Positions 37,832 to 45,207 of a stretch of 64,000 bases of DNA are shown piece after piece; within the stretch, counting starts at the first letter, position 1; each line of letters opens with the position of its first letter. The position numbers were made by a program, and so were the translations under genes. The notes under the pieces are model-generated. The model searched no databases. It saw nothing but the letters and a program-made list of their open reading frames with translations, and was not told where the DNA came from. The DNA comes from Streptococcus plurextorum DSM 22810 (GTDB lineage Bacteria; Bacillota; Bacilli; Lactobacillales; Streptococcaceae), in assembly GCF_000423745.1 (NCBI RefSeq), contig NZ_AUIO01000010.1, positions 1 through 64,000 of the forward strand, given 5' to 3'.

Positions 37832-38719
37832 CTAGTATTCTACATCATTGCCCAGAATTTTAAATTGGGCAAAACTGATGATGGCAATCATGATAGCTAA
37901 GAACACTCCCATGGTGTTAGCGTAACCATATTCCGATAATTTAAAAGCTTTTTCGTAAAGGTAATACATAAGTGTTGATGTTGCATAGTTCGGACCACCG
38001 GAAGTTAAAAGCTGGATTAAAGCAAAACACTGGAAGGAATTAATAGTGGTAATAACAGCAATATAGAGAGTCGTTGGCAAGAGGCTTGGCCATTTAATAT
38101 TCCAAAAGACTTGAAATTCATTGGCACCATCCACACGCGCAGCCTCACAAAGAGAATTGTCAATATTACCCATAGCTGCAATGTAGAGGATGATGGGCTG
38201 ACCCACAGAAGTTGTCAATAGGATGATAATGATGGCAAGTAGTGCCCAGTTTTTATCACCCAACCACATGATATTCTGTTCAATAGCTCCTCCTGTTTTC
38301 AAAATGTAGTTTAAAATCCCTGACATTGGATCATAAATCCATTTCCACACTACTGTTACAGCAACAGAACCGGTAACAACCGGCAGAAAGAAGACACAGC
38401 GGTAAAATGACCTAGCTACCACATGCTTCTCATACGTCTGAGCCGCTACAAAAAGAGAGAAAAGGACAACAACCGGTACAGAACCGATAACAATAATTAA
38501 GGTATTGACTAGAGATTTCATGAAAATTGGGTCATTGAACATTCTTGTATAATTATCCAATCCCACGAAGGTGAAATCTGTCATGGTGTAATTGAAAAAA
38601 CTTGTGACCAGCCCCATAATCATGGGAGCCAACACAAAAACGGTAAAAAAGATTAAAACTGGTGCTAAAAAGGCGTAGGAAACTATGGTCTCTCGCATTT
38701 TTAATTTATTGACCTGCAT
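37832..38719 (-). CDS. satB: Sialic acid ABC transporter permease 1 (CUT1 family)
   Basis: This 295-residue permease has six helices and the EAA loop SLCEAARVDGANEFQVFWNI (about 187-206). It is the partner of the downstream permease, 10 bases away. A stable hairpin separates it from the binding-protein gene, so permeases should be made in lower amounts. Confidence 0.88.
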   Translation of the reverse strand: MQVNKLKMRETIVSYAFLAPVLIFFTVFVLAPMIMGLVTSFFNYTMTDFTFVGLDNYTRMFNDPIFMKSLVNTLIIVIGSVPVVVLFSLFVAAQTYEKHVVARSFYRCVFFLPVVTGSVAVTVVWKWIYDPMSGILNYILKTGGAIEQNIMWLGDKNWALLAIIIILLTTSVGQPIILYIAAMGNIDNSLCEAARVDGANEFQVFWNIKWPSLLPTTLYIAVITTINSFQCFALIQLLTSGGPNYATSTLMYYLYEKAFKLSEYGYANTMGVFLAIMIAIISFAQFKILGNDVEY

Positions 38720-38854
38720 GTAACACCTCTTTCAATATTACTTCAAATAGGGATCGTTGGGATATTTTCCATACGATCATGAACTCTATGCTTAGTCGCT
38801 TAGTTCGTTTCTTGTTCAAACTAGTCCAGCCTCCAATTAAACGACTAAACAAAA

Positions 38855-38891
38855 TCACTCCTTTTCTAGTGATCATTCAGAAAAGGAGTGA
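38855..38891 (-). terminator. Attenuating hairpin between the binding protein and permease genes
   Basis: TCACTCCTTTTCT (38855-38867) and AGAAAAGGAGTGA (38879-38891) pair perfectly over 13 bases, followed by TTTTGTTT on the minus strand. It lies 13 bases after the binding-protein stop. It probably terminates part of the transcripts or protects the upstream mRNA, which would favour the binding protein. Confidence 0.7.
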
Positions 38892-38903
38892 GCGTATCTT
38901 ACT

Positions 38904-40232
38904 TTATTTCTTAGCTTTAGAAATTGTTTCGTTAGCTTTTGTTGTGAAATCCTTAAGAGCGGCTTCTGGTTGCTCATCTCCATTTGAAACAGCTTGTACC
39001 ATCGGGAACCAAAGTGTTCTCATTTCAGCAAAGCCATCAATGGTGTTGTAGTATGGGGCATAATACTGAGTCCAAGTTGAAATAGTTTCCATGCGCTCAG
39101 TGTCATAAAGTTTTCCAAATGATGTGCGAACTGGGAAGGCACCTGTACGAACAACGTTCTTAGGTCCCCACTCTTTATCGTCAGCAATAAACTGGATAAA
39201 TTTCTTAGATGCTGCAATACGTTTATCATCACCGTTATTGAAGACCGCAAAGCCATTCACGAGATACTCAAGAGCTGGTTTGCCATCTTCTGATGGATAA
39301 GGTACTTCAATGTAATCTACCTTACTTGCTTCCAAGAGTTTTGCCTGAGTACCTGGCATAGCAGGTGACCAGAGAATGGTGAAAGCAGTTTGGCCATTAG
39401 CAAAGTTTTGAATATCCGCAGAACCATCGTACTGTGAACCATTCATGAGAAGACCGTCTTTAATCCAGCTTTGAATTTTTTCCATAGCTTTAACAGACTC
39501 AGGTGTGTCAGTTGTGTAAGCAGTCACCTCAGGGTTGGTAATGCTTGAACTATAAAGGTTCGCAAAGAAGGCACGTGGGCCTTGGTCACCACCTTGACCA
39601 TTAGCAAAGAATGAACCTGGATTGTATCCTTTATCTTTGAGTGCTTTCAAAACAGTTTCAAAATCATCTGTTGTCCAACCTTCTTTAACAAGATCAAGAA
39701 CACCTGCATCTTCTAGCATAGCCTTGTTAAGAGCCATGAAGAATGGTGCTGAACTGATTGGATACATGTAAGCCGTGTCGCCTGCCTTAGAAGCTTGAAT
39801 AATTTGGTCATTATTGACATCTTTAATAAACTCATCTGTAAAGATATCGTTTAATTCAGCCAACTTACCATTTTTTCCATATGTAATGATACGACCTGGT
39901 GCATCAAAAAGCACATCAGGTGCTGTGCCCGCTTCAATAGCTGTCGTAATTTTTTCTGGACCTGAGGTAAAATCAATGGTTTCCAATTTTACTTTGATGT
40001 CTGGATTAGCTTTTTCAAAAGCCTCAATGATTTTCTTCTCGTAGGTTCCCACACCATCCTCAGCTTTTTCCTGAGTAAAGGTTGGGAAAGCCCACCAAGT
40101 AATGGTTGTCTGCGCTGCCGATTCTGAGGTCGTTTCAGCTGATTTTTCAGTCGTGCCACCGCCACCACAGGCTGCTAACGACAAGACTGCTGCTCCCGTA
40201 AAGAGAGACATGAGGGTTTTCCGTAATTTCAT
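38904..40232 (-). CDS. satA: Sialic acid ABC transporter substrate-binding lipoprotein
   Basis: This 442-residue extracellular solute-binding protein (family 1) has a lipoprotein signal with lipobox LSLAAC, Cys22 being lipidated. A short threonine/serine/glutamate linker and the binding fold from about residue 42 ([18 protein letters not shown]) follow. It matches the SatA type. It should capture free sialic acid outside the membrane and hand it to the two permeases. No sialidase gene is seen in the window. Confidence 0.9.
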   Translation of the reverse strand: MKLRKTLMSLFTGAAVLSLAACGGGGTTEKSAETTSESAAQTTITWWAFPTFTQEKAEDGVGTYEKKIIEAFEKANPDIKVKLETIDFTSGPEKITTAIEAGTAPDVLFDAPGRIITYGKNGKLAELNDIFTDEFIKDVNNDQIIQASKAGDTAYMYPISSAPFFMALNKAMLEDAGVLDLVKEGWTTDDFETVLKALKDKGYNPGSFFANGQGGDQGPRAFFANLYSSSITNPEVTAYTTDTPESVKAMEKIQSWIKDGLLMNGSQYDGSADIQNFANGQTAFTILWSPAMPGTQAKLLEASKVDYIEVPYPSEDGKPALEYLVNGFAVFNNGDDKRIAASKKFIQFIADDKEWGPKNVVRTGAFPVRTSFGKLYDTERMETISTWTQYYAPYYNTIDGFAEMRTLWFPMVQAVSNGDEQPEAALKDFTTKANETISKAKK

Positions 40233-40274
40233 TATCCTACTCCTTTTTAGTATGATATTTTATAACCTAGTAAA

Positions 40275-40982
40275 TTAGTCCTCAGACAAAGCTCTAATAA
40301 AGCGCTCTGCTATTTCCTTAGGACGTGTAATAGCTCCTCCAATGACGATGCCTGCTGGCTTTTGAGCCTTAATCAACTTAGCGTCTTGAGGGGAATGAAT
40401 CTTCCCTTCTGCGATAACATCAAGACCTTCATCTACTAAGCGTTTGACCAATTCAACATCTGGTCCTGGGTCTTGACGACTGTAGGAGGTGTAACCCGAC
40501 AAGGTTGTCCCGACAAAATCAACACCTGCCTCTGCTGCTAAGACACCTTCTTCAAAAGTGGAAATATCAGCCATTAACAACTGGTTAGGGTACTTGGCCT
40601 TCACCTGGTCGATAAACTCAGCAATTGTCAAGCCATCATGTCTTGGTCTTTGGGTACAATCAAGAGCGATAACGGCAATATCCAGTGCCGCCAATTGATC
40701 GACCTCTGCCATGGTAGGCGTGATAAAAGGTTCTTCTGGAGGGTAATCTTTTTTGATAATGCCAATAATTGGCAAATCCGTAATGCCTTGAATCTCCTTG
40801 ATGTCACGAATAGAGTTTGCTCTAATACCAACTGCCCCAGCCTGTTCTGCCGCCAGAGCTAAAAGAGGAATCACCCCACCAGCCTCACTGTAAAGCGGCT
40901 CTCCTGGCAAAGCTTGACAAGAAACAATGATCCCATCTCGCACCATCTTGAGAAAATCTTCTTTTGAAATATGTTTTGGCAT
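40275..40982 (-). CDS. nanE: N-acetylmannosamine-6-phosphate 2-epimerase
   Basis: NanE (235 residues) converts N-acetylmannosamine-6-phosphate to N-acetylglucosamine-6-phosphate, feeding NagA and NagB encoded elsewhere. It is a TIM barrel with conserved [18 protein letters not shown] (10-27), [10 protein letters not shown], and the phosphate loop [10 protein letters not shown]...[11 protein letters not shown]. It is the first gene of the operon, and a good promoter lies just upstream. Confidence 0.95.
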   Translation of the reverse strand: MPKHISKEDFLKMVRDGIIVSCQALPGEPLYSEAGGVIPLLALAAEQAGAVGIRANSIRDIKEIQGITDLPIIGIIKKDYPPEEPFITPTMAEVDQLAALDIAVIALDCTQRPRHDGLTIAEFIDQVKAKYPNQLLMADISTFEEGVLAAEAGVDFVGTTLSGYTSYSRQDPGPDVELVKRLVDEGLDVIAEGKIHSPQDAKLIKAQKPAGIVIGGAITRPKEIAERFIRALSED

Positions 40983-41008
40983 AGAAGACTCCTTCTATGG
41001 ATAGATTT

Positions 41009-41026
41009 GTAGTTGACGTCATTTAC
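41009..41026 (-). promoter_or_regulatory. Possible operator of the sialic acid operon
   Basis: An imperfect 18-base palindrome (14 of 18 positions symmetric) is centred on TGACGTCA (41014-41021). It lies between the -10 and the nanE start, a typical repressor position. The RpiR-family protein at 30939 is the obvious candidate; this is inference. Confidence 0.45.
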
Positions 41027-41033
41027 ATATATT

Positions 41034-41061
41034 ATTATAAAGTTAAAAATTTCGATTTCAA
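41034..41061 (-). promoter_or_regulatory. nanE operon promoter
   Basis: The minus strand has -35 TTGAAA (41056-41061), a 16-base spacer and a perfect -10 TATAAT (41034-41039). nanE starts about 50 bases downstream, after an AGAAGGAG site. Confidence 0.75.
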
Positions 41062-41121
41062 GACCTTCGCTAGATTTAGAATGTTGATTCAGCCAATTGC
41101 TGCTATTCTGAAAGAGCATTC

Positions 41122-41150
41122 AAAAAGAGCGATACCTACCATCGCTCTTT
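41122..41150 (-). terminator. ruvB terminator
   Basis: AAAGAGCGAT (41124-41133) and ATCGCTCTTT (41141-41150) are a perfect 10-base stem with a 7-base loop and five Ts on the minus strand. It follows the ruvB stop by 4 bases. Confidence 0.85.
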
Positions 41151-41153
41151 GGT

Positions 41154-42152
41154 TTAAGTTTCCTGATAAGGGTAGCCTAGATGATGATAGGCTTTAGCTG
41201 TGGCTACACGACCTGTACGAGTTCTTACGATAAATCCCTTTTGAATGAGGTAAGGCTCATACATGTCTTCAACAGTTTCGCGCTCTTCTGCGATATTGAC
41301 CGAAAGCGTTCCTAAGCCAACTGGCCCTCCACCGTAAGTCTCAATCATGGTTCGTAAGATTTTCTGATCAACATAATCCAAACCTTCATGATCCACATCC
41401 AGCATGTTAAGAGCCTCATCGGCAATCTTATCCGTAATGACGCCATCCCCTTTAATCTGCGCAAAATCCCGCACTCGTTTCAGCAGACGGTTGGCAATAC
41501 GTGGCGTTCCACGACTACGACGAGCCAGCTCAATAGCAGCCTCATGGGTAATTTCAGCCTCAAAAATCTCCGCTGTCCGCTCGACAATCTCAGTCAAATC
41601 AGCCAGCTCGTAGTACTCCATATGACCACTAATACCAAAGCGGGCGCGTAGCGGATTTGACAACATGCCTGCACGTGTCGTTGCCCCAATCAGGGTGAAT
41701 GGTGGCAACTCCAAATGCACACTACGACTCGTCTCTCCTGAACCTATCATAATGTCAATGTAAAAGTCCTCCATAGCACTGTAAAGAACTTCCTCAACCG
41801 CCATAGGCATACGGTGAATCTCATCGATAAAGAGAACATCCCCAGGTTCCAAATCATTCAAAATCGCTACTAAATCCCCTGCTTTTTCTATAATAGGTCC
41901 AGAGGTCTGCTTAAGATTGACGCCTAATTCATTGGCAATGACAAAGGCCATGGTCGTTTTACCAAGACCAGGAGGCCCAAAAAGCAGGACGTGATCTAAA
42001 GCCTCATCACGTAACTTGGCTGCTTCTATAAAGATAGACAGTTGGTCCTTGACCTTATCCTGACCAATATACTCTCTAAAATATTGAGGACGTAAGGTAC
42101 GCTCTGTGTACTCCTCATCTCCCATTGTTTCTGCATCTAAAAATCTAGTCAT
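41154..42152 (-). CDS. ruvB: Holliday junction branch migration ATPase RuvB
   Basis: RuvB (332 residues) is the hexameric AAA+ motor that drives branch migration with RuvA. Walker A is [15 protein letters not shown] (about 57-71), Walker B is [10 protein letters not shown], and the sensor 1 region is [12 protein letters not shown]. The C-terminal winged helix follows. The protein lacks the longer N-terminal extension seen in some species. Between comR and ruvB lie comS and a small gene, as around comR in other streptococci. Confidence 0.97.
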   Translation of the reverse strand: MTRFLDAETMGDEEYTERTLRPQYFREYIGQDKVKDQLSIFIEAAKLRDEALDHVLLFGPPGLGKTTMAFVIANELGVNLKQTSGPIIEKAGDLVAILNDLEPGDVLFIDEIHRMPMAVEEVLYSAMEDFYIDIMIGSGETSRSVHLELPPFTLIGATTRAGMLSNPLRARFGISGHMEYYELADLTEIVERTAEIFEAEITHEAAIELARRSRGTPRIANRLLKRVRDFAQIKGDGVITDKIADEALNMLDVDHEGLDYVDQKILRTMIETYGGGPVGLGTLSVNIAEERETVEDMYEPYLIQKGFIVRTRTGRVATAKAYHHLGYPYQET

Positions 42153-42221
42153 AGCAATATTTTATCACGGACGAGAGCAAAAAGAAAGCAGAGCATCTAA
42201 TCATCCCCTGCACACATCCTA

Positions 42222-42461
42222 TTATCCATTTTTCTTAACCAAATATATCCTAAAATTCTTAGACATGCGCCTCTTATCTCTAGCTCCCAAGTCGTAAGCC
42301 TGACTCCTATCCCAGACACTCACACCCGTTGATAAAGACTCCTTTTCCACGCAAAAGATCTCACGCGACTTTAAAATAATTATCTCCTCTCTTAAATCAT
42401 CTGGCAACGAAAGCCAAACCAACTGCGGAACAAAAGTTTTATTTTCAATGATTAATTGCAT
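42222..42461 (-). CDS. Small protein of unknown function downstream of the pheromone gene
   Basis: This 79-residue protein starts MQLIIENKTFVPQLVWLSLP and ends RIYLVKKNG. I do not recognise the family. It has no signal peptide or membrane segment and has a basic C-terminal third. A good ribosome binding site (AAAGGAG) lies 7 bases before the ATG. It starts 47 bases after the putative comS stop and no terminator separates them, so it is probably coinduced with the pheromone. Possible roles include pheromone handling or feedback, but nothing in the sequence shows which. Confidence 0.6.
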   Translation of the reverse strand: MQLIIENKTFVPQLVWLSLPDDLREEIIILKSREIFCVEKESLSTGVSVWDRSQAYDLGARDKRRMSKNFRIYLVKKNG

Positions 42462-42508
42462 AGTTATCTCCTTTATTTAAATTGATTTATTTAGTAGGGT
42501 AAGTCATT

Positions 42509-42604
42509 TTATAAATACTCCCACCAATTAAAATCTCCTGATCTTTGAGTCAAACGAACAAGAATTGGTAAAGCTAGTAGTAAAAAATATTGGATTTTTT
42601 TCAT
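42509..42604 (-). CDS. comS: Putative competence pheromone precursor (ComS-like, double-tryptophan)
   Basis: A 31-residue peptide starts MKKIQYFLLLALPILV and ends QRSGDFNWWEYL. It has a short basic start, a hydrophobic core (about 6-16) and a polar C-terminus with adjacent tryptophans Trp27-Trp28. This is the layout of ComS precursors, whose last 7-9 residues become the XIP pheromone, such as GLDWWSL in S. mutans. The mature form here would be about FNWWEYL to GDFNWWEYL. AAAGGAG lies 9 bases before the ATG. It is 107 bases downstream of the comR stop, behind a ComR-box-like palindrome and a -10. The identification is by pattern and context, not by alignment. Confidence 0.82.
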   Translation of the reverse strand: MKKIQYFLLLALPILVRLTQRSGDFNWWEYL

Positions 42605-42646
42605 TGGTAAAATCTCCTTTAAGTAATTAATTTATTTACATTTATT

Positions 42647-42652
42647 ATTCTA
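42647..42652 (-). promoter_or_regulatory. comS -10 element
   Basis: On the minus strand TAGAAT lies 19 bases after the palindrome, with a T-tract (TTTTTTT) in between. Palindrome, T-tract and -10 without a good -35 is the arrangement described for ComR-activated promoters. Confidence 0.6.
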
Positions 42653-42671
42653 GTGTATGATAGAAAAAAAC

Positions 42672-42693
42672 AACATGACAAAAATGTCATGTT
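42672..42693 (-). promoter_or_regulatory. ComR box (perfect 22-base palindrome)
   Basis: AACATGACA (42672-42680), four As, then TGTCATGTT (42685-42693) are perfectly symmetric. This fits the published ComR box pattern AACAnGACAnnnnTGTCnTGTT. It lies just beyond the comR stop and directly upstream of the comS promoter. Confidence 0.8.
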
Positions 42694-42710
42694 GGCAAAT
42701 AATAAAAATC

Positions 42711-43640
42711 TTACTCATCTCGTGTGTTCATTTCCCATTCCTCATCTAATCTTTTAGCTAGATAACTATCTTGTGTCATTTCCGCAAACATGGTAGCTTG
42801 GTGGTAATAGCTTTCAGCCTCTGATTTATCTTTCAAGTGATACAAACAATATTTCCAACGATACATGTAATATAAAGGCATTCTTTGGAAATCTTGACTT
42901 TTTATGATAAATGGGTGTAAATGAGTTAACAAAGCATCCAAGTCTACAAACTTATTCTGTCTTAAAAAAACTGAAGCAAGCATAAAATAAATTTTATTTA
43001 GAAAAAATAAATCCTCAGTGGGTAAATAATCCCCTTGTTTTAGCAACTTCTCTACAAAATAAGCATACGTCTCTTCACTATAAAGTATACCCTCTTGAGA
43101 CTCTTTCCCACTAAACATGGTAGCAATCATACAAGTTAGATATAAATCAATCAGTGCTAAATCATTGATGGCATAGAACTTCTTCTTTTTAACTTGTTCA
43201 AAATAGTCATTCAGCACACCTAGACCAAAATTAACATCTCCGCTATTTACAACCTCAAACCGCGACTGTAGGATGTCGACCATGACTTGCTCTACTTCGG
43301 GTAGATGGTCATAATAGACGTTGAGAATTTCGTCAAATTGTTCTTCGCGCAGTTGTAGACGTTCCTCATCTGCATAGGTTGGAAGTCTTAAAATTTGATA
43401 CTTCAGTTCTTTATAGCGTTTAGGCAACTCGAGATTCTCGCCATCTGTCAGACTCCCCACTGAAACCCCTAGCTTTTCTGAGATGTACTGTACCTTAGCT
43501 AGCGTCGGGAGGGACTGGCCACTTTCAATGCGCGCCAACTGACGAACCGAGAGTTCAATCTCATCACCACACAATTCTTCTCGAGTCAACCCTTTTTCTT
43601 GGCGTAGCCGCTGTACCTTTTCCCCAAACTCTTTTTTCAT
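42711..43640 (-). CDS. comR: ComR-family (Rgg/RRNPP) competence regulator
   Basis: This 309-residue regulator has an N-terminal helix-turn-helix (about 5-62: FGEKVQRLRQEKGLTREELC and LSVRQLARIESGQSLPTLAK). A C-terminal TPR-like helical domain follows (about 75-305). The N-terminal pattern and the ELPKRYKELKYQILRLPTYA segment match ComR of pyogenic and suis streptococci. ComR bound to XIP activates comS and sigX. Its place between purB and ruvB is shared with ComR in S. mutans. It could instead be a ComR paralogue dedicated to bacteriocin control, like ScuR or SarF of S. salivarius. Position favours true ComR. It has its own constitutive-looking promoter. Confidence 0.85.
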   Translation of the reverse strand: MKKEFGEKVQRLRQEKGLTREELCGDEIELSVRQLARIESGQSLPTLAKVQYISEKLGVSVGSLTDGENLELPKRYKELKYQILRLPTYADEERLQLREEQFDEILNVYYDHLPEVEQVMVDILQSRFEVVNSGDVNFGLGVLNDYFEQVKKKKFYAINDLALIDLYLTCMIATMFSGKESQEGILYSEETYAYFVEKLLKQGDYLPTEDLFFLNKIYFMLASVFLRQNKFVDLDALLTHLHPFIIKSQDFQRMPLYYMYRWKYCLYHLKDKSEAESYYHQATMFAEMTQDSYLAKRLDEEWEMNTRDE

Positions 43641-43668
43641 GAATTCCCCTTTTTAAAAATAGAGGATA

Positions 43669-43697
43669 ATTATACTATTTTTAGTGTTTTCAGTCAA
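43669..43697 (-). promoter_or_regulatory. comR promoter
   Basis: The minus strand has -35 TTGACT (43692-43697), a 17-base spacer and a perfect -10 TATAAT (43669-43674), 29 bases before the ATG. It looks like an ordinary housekeeping promoter. Confidence 0.8.
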
Positions 43698-43811
43698 ACA
43701 AGTAGAATTAAACACACGTCATCTCTAGGATGAATCCCACTTCCTAATCGTGCTGGGTCAGAACATTAAAATTCTATTTTTTATTTTTATACTTGTTGAT
43801 ATACCAAACAA

Positions 43812-43837
43812 CCCCTCCTCGATTCTTCAAGAAGGGG
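43812..43837 (-). terminator. Terminator of the exporter operon
   Basis: CCCCTTCTTGA and its partner form a stem of about 11 pairs, including G-U pairs, around AGAA on the minus strand, then TTGTTTGG. It lies 7 bases past the HlyD-type gene and insulates comR. Confidence 0.65.
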
Positions 43838-43843
43838 ACACCA

Positions 43844-45199
43844 TTATTTAATGCCTAAAAATGTTTCAACGAAATACTGGAAGTAACTTTGCTTACCTGT
43901 GACAGCAACAAATTTCCCTTCCGTCCCATAGCGCAAGGCCAAGGTTTGCTCTTGAGATAAGCTTGTCTCTGCTTCAACCTTAAAAAAGCTTCCTGATTCT
44001 GTCTGTGTCGCAGAGCTTGCTATGCTTGTCACTTTAGAAGTTAGCATCACTTGCTCCTCACCACTCTGTGCTGAAAAGTGAATCTTATCTCCCTTAGATA
44101 GTCTTGAAATATCTTTGGACGAGACATAGGCTCGGATCTTGACTTTTCGAATCTGAGACAAATCTGGATAAACTTGGGCGATTACTGTCCCTTGAGGAAT
44201 CATTGTTGCTCCCTCAACCTCATCATTTAGATGGACAATTCCTGTTTGCTGAGCATAGATCCTGGTCTTAGCAGTCAAATCTTCTTGCAAGGCCAAGGTT
44301 CCTTCCAAATCAGTTATTTGAGTCATTAAATTGGTCATTTCTTGACCAACACGAGTGAGATACTGAGCTTTTAGAGCTTCTGATTGGCTATCAAGAGTGT
44401 TGGTATAGGCTTGCCGAACTCCTGAACTAGCATACTGAACACGATTGGCTGCCAGCTGACCTTCAATCTGTGAGATGTGACGATCAATCTGCGATAAGGT
44501 TTCTTGCTTAAGCACTGACACGTCTATCCCGTTGTTTATCTGAGACTGGTAGTTTTCATAAATCGCGTAACCAGCGTTGCTATCAGCTACTCTTGTTCCA
44601 GACTGAATAGCCGTTTTCAGTGATTTGAAATCTGAAAGGGTTATTTCTGCCTCTTTAATCAAATGGTCAATTTCCGCCTGCGATTGGCTAGCCGCAGCAT
44701 TTTGTGAAGCAATGGTGGCATTTTGCTGTTCAATTCCACCTTTTAACGTTTCCAATTGCTGGCGATACTCTGTAAACATCTGTGAATAGCCATATTGATC
44801 ATCTTGAGCAAACTGATTGTGATTCGTCTCTAGACTAGTCTTCAAAAGCTCAAGCTGAGCTAATTGTGTTTTCAACTCTAACACTTTCTTCTCGGTTGTT
44901 GCTTTCTGAACTTGCTCACTATTAGATTGGTATTCAACTAAGATATCCCCTTGTGAAATCTTCTGATTTTCTGACAAATGATTTCCTAAAATAGGATTAT
45001 TGCTAGTTGATTGGATTTGGGCTAGTACTTGCACAGGTTCAACCGTTGCTCTGGTTGAAATGGTGATTTCTCGCTGTCCAAAACAGGAAAAAGCAATGCA
45101 AAAGACCATTAAAAGAAGGACTGGCACGACAACTCTACTGGCTGCATTATGATAGCGCCTGTGGTAAAATTCTGCACTTTCCAAGAGATGGTGTTCCAT
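43844..45199 (-). CDS. HlyD-family bacteriocin export accessory protein (BlpB/ComB-like)
   Basis: This 451-residue membrane fusion protein starts MEHHLLESAEFYHRRYHNAA and has one transmembrane helix (about 24-42). A long coiled coil (about 90-300) and a C-terminal beta-barrel region follow. That is the layout of ComB/BlpB/LcnD-type accessory proteins that work with C39 ABC exporters of double-glycine peptides. It starts 8 bases after the transporter gene, so both form one operon behind the SigX-type box at 47414. Confidence 0.88.
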   Translation of the reverse strand: MEHHLLESAEFYHRRYHNAASRVVVPVLLLMVFCIAFSCFGQREITISTRATVEPVQVLAQIQSTSNNPILGNHLSENQKISQGDILVEYQSNSEQVQKATTEKKVLELKTQLAQLELLKTSLETNHNQFAQDDQYGYSQMFTEYRQQLETLKGGIEQQNATIASQNAAASQSQAEIDHLIKEAEITLSDFKSLKTAIQSGTRVADSNAGYAIYENYQSQINNGIDVSVLKQETLSQIDRHISQIEGQLAANRVQYASSGVRQAYTNTLDSQSEALKAQYLTRVGQEMTNLMTQITDLEGTLALQEDLTAKTRIYAQQTGIVHLNDEVEGATMIPQGTVIAQVYPDLSQIRKVKIRAYVSSKDISRLSKGDKIHFSAQSGEEQVMLTSKVTSIASSATQTESGSFFKVEAETSLSQEQTLALRYGTEGKFVAVTGKQSYFQYFVETFLGIK

Positions 45200-45207
45200 A
45201 TATTCTC

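Noticed and set aside
38792..38848. TTAGTCG...CGACTAA inverted repeat near the binding-protein hairpin
   Set aside because: Seven-base arms with a 43-base loop are weak; the adjacent 13-base hairpin explains the region better.
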